Shown here: piece by piece, positions 1-6,600 of the stretch | Layout of the letters: each line of letters begins with the position of its first letter | Position numbering within the stretch: position 1 is the stretch's first letter | NCBI GenBank assembly: GCA_030696545.1 | Contig: JAUYSA010000302.1 | Span: forward strand, 1 to 7,334 | Origin: Hyphomonadaceae bacterium | GTDB taxonomy: Bacteria > Pseudomonadota > Alphaproteobacteria > Caulobacterales > Hyphomonadaceae | Length of the DNA: 7,334 nucleotides | Direction of reading: 5' to 3' | Position numbers and translations under genes: made by a program | The notes under the pieces: model-generated | The model's database searches: none | What the model was told of the DNA's origin: nothing | Seen by the model: the letters and a program-made list of their open reading frames with translations, nothing else

Positions 1-630
1 CGCCGCGATCACCAGCGCCAGCCCCTGCCAGTCCAGCTTCGGCCGCGCGTCCGCCCGGCGCGCCGGCAGAAAGGCGAGCCCCAGCAACATCGCTGCCGCC
101 GCCAGAGGCGTCGTCGCCACAAACACAATGCGCCAGTCGAACGCGTCGATCAGCACGCCGCCAATCACCGGCCCGAACGCGGGCGAAATAATCACCCCAA
201 GCGAATAGATCCCGATCGCCGCGCCGCGCCCACGCTCAGGGAAGGTCTGGAAGATCAGCAGCATCGCCATCGGCTGGATCAGCCCGGCGCCTGCGCCTTG
301 CATCACGCGCCCAAGCACCAGCGTCACAAGATCATGCGCAAGCGACCCGATGACGCTTCCCATAATGAAGACAGCCATCGCGGCCGCAAAGCTCGCGCGC
401 ATTCCGAAGGAGGCGATGGCCCATGTATTCAGCAGCATGAAGCCCGTCGACGATGTGAGAAACGCCGTCGACAGCCACTGCGCCTCATCCTGCCCAAGCC
501 CGAACGCGCCGATCAGAGATGGCAGGGCGACATTCACGATGGTCGCCGCCATCATGGCGCCGATCGCGCCCAGTGCGAGAATCCCGATCAGCCCCCAGCG
601 CCTGCCAGCACCCATCGACGCCGTGCTCAT
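1..630 (-). CDS. DHA2-family MFS drug efflux transporter (EmrB-like), C-terminal part cut by window edge
   Basis: This is the first 210 residues of an inner-membrane proton-driven multidrug exporter; the rest lies left of the window. After a short basic N-terminus (residues 1-12) comes TM1, ending in IVNVALPSL (31-39), the usual signature of DHA2/14-TM exporters. Residues 105-117 (LVLGRVMQGAGAG) form TM4, and 143-158 (SLGVIISPAFGPVIGG) form the antiporter motif C in TM5. The link after TM2 (AIASFGMRA, 71-79) is the reduced motif A typical of EmrB relatives. The ATG overlaps the stop of the upstream adaptor gene as ATGA and has no clear Shine-Dalgarno of its own, which suggests translational coupling. 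Together with the HlyD-type adaptor it would form an EmrAB-like pump that also needs an outer-membrane TolC-type channel; none is visible here. Substrate cannot be told from sequence. Family assignment is firm; the exact ortholog is not. Confidence 0.93.
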   Translation of the reverse strand, partial: MSTASMGAGRRWGLIGILALGAIGAMMAATIVNVALPSLIGAFGLGQDEAQWLSTAFLTSSTGFMLLNTWAIASFGMRASFAAAMAVFIMGSVIGSLAHDLVTLVLGRVMQGAGAGLIQPMAMLLIFQTFPERGRGAAIGIYSLGVIISPAFGPVIGGVLIDAFDWRIVFVATTPLAAAAMLLGLAFLPARRADARPKLDWQGLALVIAA

Positions 631-1730
631 TGCGCAGTGCTGATCTTGAGTGTCGCCATCGCGCCCGGTCGAACCTGCCTGCAGTCGCCGCCAATGCTGA
701 TGCGCACAGGCACGCGCTGCGTGATCTTGGTGAAAACGCCTGTCGGGTTTGCGTTCGGGATCAGCGCAAACTCCGAAGTCGCCGCATCGCCAATCCGCAG
801 CACCCGGCCCCGGCAGACTTCATGCGATGCATCAAGCCGGATATCCACGCGCGCACCAACGCGAACCGCCGCAAGATCCGTCTCCTTGATGTTCGCCTCG
901 ATCCACATGTCGGCGGGGTCATGCGCAAGCAGAATGCGAGCGCCAGGCGCGATGTGCTCGCCTGCATCCGCGAATATCTCATCGATCACGCCATTCAGCG
1001 GGCTCATGACCGTGTGCTGCTCAAGCTCCACCTTCTGCAACGCGATGCGCTGGCGCAGCGCGTGCGCCTGCAGGGCCAGCGCCTCGATCCCGTGCTCGAT
1101 CACGCGCGCCTCACCTGCTTCGGCCTCTGCCTCGCCCATGCTCGCCCGGCCTTCGCCAACGGCCGCCTCCGCGCGGGCCGCTGATTGCCGTGCGGTCTCC
1201 AGCCCCGTTGCCGCCCGGTCCATCGCCGCCTGCGATACAAAGCCAGACGCATGAAGCGACCGCATGCGTGCATAATCCGCTTCCGCGTTCTGCAGCATGG
1301 CGCGCGCCGCAACCGTATCAGCGCCCGCTGCCGCCAGCCCCGAGCGCCGGCCATCAACCCGGCTGTTCCCGCGCGAGCGCGCAAGCGAGGCCCGCGTCTT
1401 CTCCTGCGCGATCTGGGCTTCCAGCGCTTTCATCTCAAGCGAAGTCGCTGCCAGCCCAATCCGGGCCTCGCGGTCATCCAGCCGCGCAATGGCCGCGCCC
1501 AGCTTCAGCACATCGCCTGCGCTGGATCGCATCTCGACGATCCGCCCGGCAACATCAGACGAGATCGTCACCATCCGGGCGCGCACCCGCGCATCAGACG
1601 TGACGATCACTCCGGCATGATCTGCCAGCCACCACGCCGCGCCAACGCCAAGCGCGACCGCCGCCACAGCGATGGCCACATGCAAGGGGCGCATCCGGAC
1701 ATGCGCGAGCTTTGTGAGAGACGACAGCAT
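627..1730 (-). CDS. HlyD/EmrA-family periplasmic adaptor (membrane fusion protein)
   Basis: The 367-residue protein has the standard adaptor layout. A single N-terminal membrane anchor spans about 17-37. The first half of the biotinyl-lipoyl-like domain is near 42-86 (VTSDARVRARMVTISSDVAG, then LDDREA). A long alpha-helical hairpin rich in Ala, Glu and Arg covers about 93-238. The second lipoyl half is at 241-268 (VMSPLNGVIDEIFADAGEHI), and a beta-barrel domain begins at DMWIEANIKETDLAAVRVG (274-292). It would bridge the inner-membrane MFS pump and an outer-membrane channel. An in-frame stop (TGA, 1755-1757) lies upstream with no other start between, so ATG 1730 is the longest start; Met13 is an alternative. 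The Shine-Dalgarno is weak. The gene lies 129 bases after the redoxin stop on the same strand with no convincing terminator between, so read-through is possible. It overlaps the MFS gene by 4 bases. Confidence 0.95.
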   Translation of the reverse strand: MLSSLTKLAHVRMRPLHVAIAVAAVALGVGAAWWLADHAGVIVTSDARVRARMVTISSDVAGRIVEMRSSAGDVLKLGAAIARLDDREARIGLAATSLEMKALEAQIAQEKTRASLARSRGNSRVDGRRSGLAAAGADTVAARAMLQNAEADYARMRSLHASGFVSQAAMDRAATGLETARQSAARAEAAVGEGRASMGEAEAEAGEARVIEHGIEALALQAHALRQRIALQKVELEQHTVMSPLNGVIDEIFADAGEHIAPGARILLAHDPADMWIEANIKETDLAAVRVGARVDIRLDASHEVCRGRVLRIGDAATSEFALIPNANPTGVFTKITQRVPVRISIGGDCRQVRPGAMATLKISTAQ

Positions 1731-1756
1731 GACGATCGCGCATGGGCCGCCAGCTC

Positions 1757-1768
1757 ACGCGATCGCGT
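1757..1768. promoter_or_regulatory. 12-bp perfect palindrome upstream of the efflux pair, possible operator
   Basis: ACGCGATCGCGT is a perfect 12-bp palindrome centred about 32 bases upstream of the adaptor start. The octamer CGATCGCG inside it (1760-1767) recurs at 1733-1740, directly next to the start codon, 27 bases away. Efflux operons are often controlled by a TetR- or MarR-type repressor binding such a palindrome near the start, but no regulator gene is in the window. GC-rich palindromes also arise by chance in such DNA, so this is only a candidate. Confidence 0.25.
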
Positions 1769-1859
1769 CTGGCTTCAACCCATGCGGATGCCAATCATGG
1801 AAAGGCTGCCCCGCCATACGGGACAACCCTGAGTTGCGACAATCAGGCCCGGATAGGGC

Positions 1860-2513
1860 TCAGTGACCGCGCTTGTCGTACGAGATGATGCAGCCGTCCG
1901 TCATGTGATAGCTCGGCGTCACGGTCTTGCCAGCCAGAACCGCGTCCAGCGTCACCGTCGCGTAGTCATTGTCCGGCTTCGCCTTGGCGCGACCGAATGT
2001 GACGCGGTCATTGATCGGGCCTTGATAGAGAATCTTCCAGGTCTTCGGCTCGACGATCAGTGTCTCGGTGGCGCGCTCCACGCCCCACGGCTCTGTCACG
2101 GATTGATCCGCGTCCTTCAGGATCGGCATGGTGATGCCGAATTCCTTGGCTTCCTTCGAGATCATCTCCGGCGTGTCGTGCGAGTTCGGATTGATCATCA
2201 GGAACTTCACGCCCTTGGCCTCATACTTCGCCTGAAGCGCGTGGAAGTCCGGGTTCAGCTGCTGGCCGATCGGGCAGCCCTTGGTGTGCATCGAGATGAC
2301 GATCGCCTTGGCGTCGGTCATTTTGTAGAGCTCGTGCAGCTTGCCCGCCGTGTCCTTCAGCTTGAAGTTGGTCATCTTGGCCAGCGGCAGCGTCAGCTTG
2401 ACCTGCGAGGCGGTGTCGCTCACGGCCTGTTCGGAGGCCTGCGGCGAGCATGCGGCGGCGAAACCCATAACGAGGGTGGCGGCGGCGGTAGCTGTGAAAA
2501 TCCGGCGGAGCAT
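1860..2513 (-). CDS. Periplasmic thioredoxin-fold (redoxin/AhpC-TSA-like) lipoprotein
   Basis: The 217-residue protein begins with a lipoprotein signal (basic MLRR, hydrophobic stretch, then GFAAAC with Cys22 as the probable lipidated residue). The -3 position is Ala rather than the usual Leu, so plain signal-peptidase cleavage is not excluded. A thioredoxin fold follows. Beta strand AIVISMHTKGC (70-80) leads to Cys80 in TKGCPIG, where the second Cys of a CxxC is absent. FLMINPNSHD (104-113) is a central strand, and ILYQGPINDR (161-170) matches the YxGxIDDR segment of redoxin proteins. The C-terminal LDAVLAGK...DGCII (189-210) carries a second Cys, Cys208. The position where the fold normally has cis-proline appears to be Thr149. 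It likely acts on thiols or peroxides in the periplasm; the substrate is unknown. The start at 2513 was chosen over an upstream ATG at 2657 because it yields the signal peptide, has a Shine-Dalgarno and lies downstream of a strong promoter. Confidence 0.9.
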   Translation of the reverse strand: MLRRIFTATAAATLVMGFAAACSPQASEQAVSDTASQVKLTLPLAKMTNFKLKDTAGKLHELYKMTDAKAIVISMHTKGCPIGQQLNPDFHALQAKYEAKGVKFLMINPNSHDTPEMISKEAKEFGITMPILKDADQSVTEPWGVERATETLIVEPKTWKILYQGPINDRVTFGRAKAKPDNDYATVTLDAVLAGKTVTPSYHMTDGCIISYDKRGH

Positions 2514-2522
2514 GGGGGGATG

Positions 2523-2529
2523 CCTTCCT
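2523..2529 (-). promoter_or_regulatory. Shine-Dalgarno of the redoxin gene
   Basis: Read on the minus strand, AGGAAGG stands 9 bases before the ATG at 2513. It decides the start in favour of 2513 over the in-frame ATG 144 bases upstream, which would lie before the predicted transcription start. Confidence 0.75.
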
Positions 2530-2574
2530 GATCGCGTTTTCCGGGCTGTATCGCCCTGATGTCGTGTGACCTGC

Positions 2575-2603
2575 ATTATCCGGCAATCGCCTGACACCGT
2601 CAA
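2575..2603 (-). promoter_or_regulatory. Sigma70-type promoter of the redoxin gene
   Basis: On the minus strand a -35 element TTGACG (2598-2603) and a -10 element GATAAT (2575-2580) are separated by exactly 17 bases. Both differ from the housekeeping consensus by one base. Transcription would start near 2568, giving a leader of about 55 bases before the ATG at 2513. The leader contains only a short GGGC/GCCC hairpin (2543-2556). Confidence 0.75.
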
Positions 2604-2672
2604 ACCGGCTGGACCATAACGCACTGCAATGTGTTCGTTTTTGACCTGTCTCAACACCCATCTTCCCGCCCC

Positions 2673-2703
2673 AAACGAAAACAGGCGGCCAAAGCCGCCT
2701 GTT
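2673..2703 (-). terminator. Intrinsic terminator of the TonB-dependent receptor gene
   Basis: A perfect 10-bp stem (2680-2689 with 2694-2703, AACAGGCGGC in the plus reading) closes a 4-base loop. On the minus strand it is followed by a T-rich tail (the stem ends in TT, then TTCGTTT). It lies about 29 bases after the receptor stop codon and upstream of the redoxin promoter, so it separates the two genes into different transcripts. Confidence 0.9.
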
Positions 2704-2731
2704 CCCGCAATTAGAGGTCGTTTTTGTAGGC

Positions 2732-5700
2732 CTAGAATACGTTCTTCACGCCCACTTCAATGGTACGGCCCAGCGGGTTGCCCATGCGGGGATCGTAGCC
2801 AAGCTCCTGACGGGAGTACGGCGGGTTCTTGTCGAGGATGTTCCCGACCGTCGCCGTAAGGCGCAGATTGTCGTTCAGCTGCAGCATGTAGGTGAAGTCG
2901 AAGGTCATCCAATCGTCACCTTCCACGCCGTAGTAGTTCAGGCCAACCGGGGTCGTCGTTCCCGGCAGGTAGCCGTCCTGCTGGATCGGACCACGCTCGT
3001 CATCCACGCCAGCCACGTAGTTCATGGCCAGGCGGAAGTTGTGCATGTCCATGCGGTAGTTGGCCGAAATGTTGCCGCGCAGTTCGGAAGAAGCATCGCC
3101 GACCGTCGCGAAGTTCAGGAAGCCGAGGCGATCGTCGATTGGCTTGATGGCGAAGCCATCGAGGATCGACGCGCTGTTCTCGTCTTTCGTAACTTTCGTG
3201 GCGGTCACGGCGAGGGTCAGATCGCCCGGTCCAAGCGGCAGTTCGTAGTTCACCTGCAGGTCGAAGCCAGCAATCTGTTGGCCCGGTCCATTGCCGTAGT
3301 CCGTGAGGGTCGAGTTCAGCGAGCTGGCAGTCGTAACGCCTTGCGCGCATGTCCCGCCGTTGAACAAGACCCGGCCAGACGTCACCAGCGGGTGTGAGCA
3401 ATCGGCAAAAGCGCGTCCGGTGTTCAGATCGGTCAGCAGTTCGGTCGTGTTGCCGTCACCGTCCACGTCATTGGTGTCAACGACGCCACCGCGCGAAACG
3501 CCGTTCTGTTCGGCAAACGCTTCATTCTCGTCCGGTGTCGCCTGGCCGGCAACGCCGACACCGTAACGGAACACACCCGCTGCGATATCGTTGGCCGAAG
3601 CCAGCAGACCAAGCTCGTTCTCCGTTTCGATGTTGAAGTAATCGAGGATGATCCGGAGGTCGTGGTCAGGAGCAAAGCCTTCCGACTGCCAGATCGCGCC
3701 AACATTCCACGCCGTGGCCGTTTCAGCCTGGATGCCCGAAAGCGTCTGCGTCCGCGAACCGAGCCATGCACCGGAGAACCGGGTATAGCTGTTGACGCCG
3801 TTCGTGAGGTTGCCCGGGATCAGGCCAGCCGGAGGCGCCTGATAGTTGGTGCCGTAAGAGGCGCGCAGGGACAGCGGCCCCCAGACATCCCACTTGCCCG
3901 AGACCTTATAGACGGTCTCGCCGAGGCCGCCCGAGAACTCTTCCTTACGGACTGCAACCTGGAGGTTGAGGTTGTCGAGCACCGGAACCTGCAACTCGCC
4001 GAAGAGCGAGTATTGCTGCTGGTCGGCGTAGTCAGGCGGGTTCGTGCCGAAGAACACGAACGGCCCGCCGGCATCGAGCGTGCAGCCCGCGAAGAGCGGG
4101 TCTGTCGTCGCGCGGGGTGTTGCGGTCGTGATCTGCGCGGTCGTGCCGCCCGGCGGAATGATGCCGATCGTCTGGCTGGCGAGTTGGTCGCAGGCCGTAT
4201 TGCCGTTGTAAAGATTGCTCTCGATCGTTTCCCGGAACTCGCTCTGACGGATCTGGCCGCCAAGAGCCCATCCGATCGTGCCGCCCGGCAGCGCGATACC
4301 CGAGTCACCGTTGAAGACGAGGTCGGCCGTCAGGCTGGAGTTGATGTTTTCCGAAGCGCGATCGTCGAAAAGCCAACGAGCGACATCAGCGCGGTTCTCC
4401 GAGCCCGCAATATAGCGCGGGTTGGAAAGACCAAGTTCCGGCTGCGCAGCGAATGAGCTGGCGAACGGGTTCCAGTAGTAGCAACCGGCCGCTTCGCGGG
4501 CAGCAGCTGAAGTACCAACCGACGTATTCTGAATACCGAACTGGTTCGGGTTCTGGTCCTGGATCGTGCAGTTCGGGCCGCCGAAGCCTGCGAGAGCGTC
4601 CTGCAGCCTGTAGCCGATGACGTCCGGCTGGGTAAAGTAGTTGATCGACTGGTTATAAGTCACTGCGAAGTCGTATCCGACCTCGCTCAGCGGGCCAGCC
4701 CAATCACCTAGATTGCCGTTGATGCCTGTCGACACGCGCCAGATCTGGTTGTCGACTTTAGAAGGAACGCCGAAGCCATTGCCTTCACCCAGGAACGCGT
4801 TGCCGCCATGAGCGAACGGGCGATAGGTCAGCGCCGCCAGGCCCTGAACGGCGTTCCGTGTTCCGGTCGTCAGCGGGGAGCCAAGCGAGGTGTTCTGGCC
4901 AACATAGTTGTCGAGGAATGTCGCGGCATAGGGGTTCGTCGAGGGGACGTAGAACTGATACGTCGCTCCGGTCGAAACAGCAGGTCCGCGAAGCACAGGC
5001 TGCGCCGGCGATCCAAAGACCTGCGGCGACATCACTTGGCCGTACGACGCGTCGAAATGGAAATCCATGTTCTCGTTGATCGTCGCGTTCAACTGCGCGT
5101 AGGTGCGGTAAATGTCGTTTTCTTCAACCAGATTGTAGTACGATGCGTAATTGTACATGCACGCTGGCGTCCCCACGGCAACGCCGTTGGGGTTGTATGT
5201 GCCGCCGACTGCATCGCAGTTCGCCGGAGTGAAGTCGCGCAGCAAACCTGAAACCGGGTTGCCAAATTCACCTGCATAAGGACGTGAAGCCGGAAGGACA
5301 GCTAGGCCGGCGTTGTACGCGTCTCTGCTGAAAGTAGCAGGGCGCGCGCCGAGCGGAATCCACGACGCCGTGTTGGTGAGCGCCGAATATGGAGAGGGGT
5401 TCACGGAGTACGGCATCACCCCGAAATCACGGCTCTCGGTCTCAAGGCGCGAGCGGTGTTCCCACTCGGCCGACCACATGAAGTTGACGTTGTCGTCGCC
5501 GACGCCGCCGAGGATCGACAAGCCGTAGTCGCCATCCGAACCGTCAATGTACTTGTACTGAGCGCCGGCCTCTAGACCGACGAAGTTGTCGCGCGTGATG
5601 AAGTTCACGACGCCGCCCGTGGCGTCTGCGCCATAAATAACCGCAGCGCCATCTTTCAGAATTTCCGTGCGCGCGATTGCAGCGGACGGAATGTTTGCGG

Positions 5701-6118
5701 TGTTCTGGCTCATCCGGCGGCCGTTGAGCAGCGTGAGCGTCTTGTCGGCGCCGAGACCACGAAGGTTGTAGTTGACCGAGCCGGTCAGCTGCGCGCCCGA
5801 GAAGTAGTAGGCTTCGCCGGTCGTCGGACCAGCGATCGACAGGCTCTTAGCGAACTCCAGAGCGGTGGGCGCGCCTTGTGCCTCAAGGTCTTCCTGCGAA
5901 TACACTTCAACCGGAAGTGCTGCGTCCTCGGCCGTGCCCTGAATGAACGAGCCCGTTACGATGACGCGGTCCTCTGACGAGGGGTCGCTGGCTGGCTGGG
6001 CAGGCGCCACGCGATCGACTGGCGGTTGCGCGCCAGCATCCTGTGCGAAGGCGGGCATACCGCCCACAACGCCAACGAGTATCGCCGCGCTGGATGCGCT
6101 GCGCAGGATCGATTTCAT
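2732..6118 (-). CDS. TonB-dependent outer-membrane receptor, large (1128 aa)
   Basis: An outer-membrane active transporter powered by TonB-ExbBD. A signal peptide (residues 1-25, cleavage after AFA) is followed by a Pro/Ala-rich linker and a TonB-box-like DRVIVTG (50-56). The plug spans about 62-177 (ALPVEVYSQEDL; VNYNLRGLGADKTLTLLNGR; IARTEILKDGAAVIYGADA; GGVVNFITR). The remaining 950 residues form the 22-stranded barrel, ending in NPLGRTIEVGVKNVF with the C-terminal Phe used for outer-membrane assembly. It is longer than classic siderophore receptors; this large form is common in Caulobacterales and sphingomonads. All eight cysteines fall in four close pairs: 301/320, 517/546, 643/679 and 907/924. 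An Asp-rich DVDGDG loop sits at 884-889. The start at 6118 gives the signal peptide and a good Shine-Dalgarno; the 49-residue upstream extension lacks both. Its own terminator follows. Substrate is unknown; no siderophore- or sugar-specific neighbour settles it. Confidence 0.96.
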   Translation of the reverse strand: MKSILRSASSAAILVGVVGGMPAFAQDAGAQPPVDRVAPAQPASDPSSEDRVIVTGSFIQGTAEDAALPVEVYSQEDLEAQGAPTALEFAKSLSIAGPTTGEAYYFSGAQLTGSVNYNLRGLGADKTLTLLNGRRMSQNTANIPSAAIARTEILKDGAAVIYGADATGGVVNFITRDNFVGLEAGAQYKYIDGSDGDYGLSILGGVGDDNVNFMWSAEWEHRSRLETESRDFGVMPYSVNPSPYSALTNTASWIPLGARPATFSRDAYNAGLAVLPASRPYAGEFGNPVSGLLRDFTPANCDAVGGTYNPNGVAVGTPACMYNYASYYNLVEENDIYRTYAQLNATINENMDFHFDASYGQVMSPQVFGSPAQPVLRGPAVSTGATYQFYVPSTNPYAATFLDNYVGQNTSLGSPLTTGTRNAVQGLAALTYRPFAHGGNAFLGEGNGFGVPSKVDNQIWRVSTGINGNLGDWAGPLSEVGYDFAVTYNQSINYFTQPDVIGYRLQDALAGFGGPNCTIQDQNPNQFGIQNTSVGTSAAAREAAGCYYWNPFASSFAAQPELGLSNPRYIAGSENRADVARWLFDDRASENINSSLTADLVFNGDSGIALPGGTIGWALGGQIRQSEFRETIESNLYNGNTACDQLASQTIGIIPPGGTTAQITTATPRATTDPLFAGCTLDAGGPFVFFGTNPPDYADQQQYSLFGELQVPVLDNLNLQVAVRKEEFSGGLGETVYKVSGKWDVWGPLSLRASYGTNYQAPPAGLIPGNLTNGVNSYTRFSGAWLGSRTQTLSGIQAETATAWNVGAIWQSEGFAPDHDLRIILDYFNIETENELGLLASANDIAAGVFRYGVGVAGQATPDENEAFAEQNGVSRGGVVDTNDVDGDGNTTELLTDLNTGRAFADCSHPLVTSGRVLFNGGTCAQGVTTASSLNSTLTDYGNGPGQQIAGFDLQVNYELPLGPGDLTLAVTATKVTKDENSASILDGFAIKPIDDRLGFLNFATVGDASSELRGNISANYRMDMHNFRLAMNYVAGVDDERGPIQQDGYLPGTTTPVGLNYYGVEGDDWMTFDFTYMLQLNDNLRLTATVGNILDKNPPYSRQELGYDPRMGNPLGRTIEVGVKNVF

Positions 6119-6125
6119 AGGTGTA

Positions 6126-6131
6126 CTCCCC
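6126..6131 (-). promoter_or_regulatory. Shine-Dalgarno of the receptor gene
   Basis: GGGGAG on the minus strand lies 7 bases before the ATG at 6118. It supports that start rather than the in-frame ATG at 6265. Confidence 0.75.
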
Positions 6132-6136
6132 GAGTT

Positions 6137-6154
6137 GAGTCTTGTTTGCGACTC
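6137..6154. repeat. Inverted repeat GAGTC-N8-GACTC in the receptor leader
   Basis: A 5-bp inverted repeat (6137-6141 and 6150-6154) sits just upstream of the receptor Shine-Dalgarno. Each arm is a GANTC sequence, the methylation site of the alphaproteobacterial cell-cycle methylase CcrM. In RNA it could form a short hairpin; in DNA it is a pair of potentially methylated sites. The arms are short, so functional meaning is unproven. Confidence 0.35.
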
Positions 6155-6406
6155 TCTATGGGTCGACTGTTGAACGACGCCTGATGTGGCGTCAACAACG
6201 TGTGCGCTGCTGTTCGCGTCTCTCGCATCTGCAGCATGGCCGCTGGCAGCGCGTGGCGCCGTCACGAGAGGCGATTGTCATGGTTGACGCGACGTGCCGG
6301 GAAGTATTTTCGTGCGCGTACTCGCGTAATCGTCGGTAACGAATGCCCGCCGTTGCCCGAAAGCCGCAGCGGCAGCGAAACAAAAATTTTCTTTCAGTGT
6401 GCGCTG
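6155..6406 (-). other. Upstream region of the receptor gene, no gene recognised
   Basis: This stretch should contain the receptor promoter. A TTGACG hexamer (6190-6195, minus) could be a -35 element, but no good -10 stands 16-18 bases after it. I see no Fur box, riboswitch or conserved small ORF. An A/T-rich patch (about 6380-6395) lies next to the neighbouring terminator. The potential reading frames here are Arg/Cys-rich and look like noise. Confidence 0.4.
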
Positions 6407-6437
6407 CAAAAACAAAAACGCGGTCCATCCGGACCGC
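6407..6437 (-). terminator. Intrinsic terminator with no intact gene in front
   Basis: A perfect 7-bp GC stem (GCGGTCC 6420-6426 with GGACCGC 6431-6437, loop ATCC in the plus reading) is followed on the minus strand by GTTTTTGTTTTTG (tail down to 6407). This polarity fits only a minus-strand transcript coming from the right. The nearest recognisable sequence there is the receptor-like remnant that ends at 6464, so the terminator most likely belonged to that gene. Confidence 0.75.
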
Positions 6438-6463
6438 CTTTGGAGTTTACGTGGACGGCAAAG

Positions 6464-6600
6464 CTAGAACGTTTTCGAGAAGCGATTTCAAACTGCCGGC
6501 CGAGCGGGCTCGATATGTATGAGTTGTAGGGAAGGCTTGGGAAATACACGCCAGAGACGCCCTCGCCCCCGCTGATCGGCTGGGGCGTGCGCCGAAACGT
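6464..6600 (-). pseudogene. Probable remnant of a second TonB-dependent receptor, C-terminal end
   Basis: One minus-strand frame reads TFRRTPQPISGG (from 6600), then PYNSYISSPLGRQFEIASRK (ending near 6472). This has the look of the last turn and last strand of a TonB-dependent receptor, where N-x-F-D-R-x-P-P is followed by SPLGRxFEIGL. It can be laid beside the intact receptor here, where ILDKNPP is followed by NPLGRTIEVGVKNVF. At DNA level GAAAACGT-TCTAG of the remnant resembles the intact gene's AAGAACGTATTCTAG, which suggests small indels have moved the old stop (TAG, 6464-6466) out of frame. The in-frame stop is now at 6394-6396, inside or beyond the terminator tail. No plug, signal peptide or start was found upstream, so only a tail seems to remain. 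Similarity is short and judged by eye; a chance match is possible. Confidence 0.45.

Noticed and set aside
298..1832. Long plus-strand reading frames opposite the efflux genes (for example 298-1254 and 1185-1832)
   Set aside because: They are antisense shadows in GC-rich DNA: Arg/Pro/Ser-rich, no family resemblance, and fully covered by two well-supported minus-strand genes.
1829..1846. Hairpin between redoxin and efflux genes (CTGA-G-TTG / CAA-TCAG) as a terminator
   Set aside because: The stem is short and bulged, and no T-run follows it on the minus strand.
2514..2657. 48-residue N-terminal extension of the redoxin
   Set aside because: It starts upstream of the promoter's predicted transcription start and would hide the lipoprotein signal.
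6119..6265. 49-residue N-terminal extension of the TonB-dependent receptor
   Set aside because: It would bury the signal peptide inside the protein, has no Shine-Dalgarno and reads as noise; ATG 6118 has both signal peptide and GGGGAG.
6192..6428. 78-codon minus-strand frame upstream of the receptor
   Set aside because: It starts inside the terminator hairpin and is Arg/Cys-rich noise.
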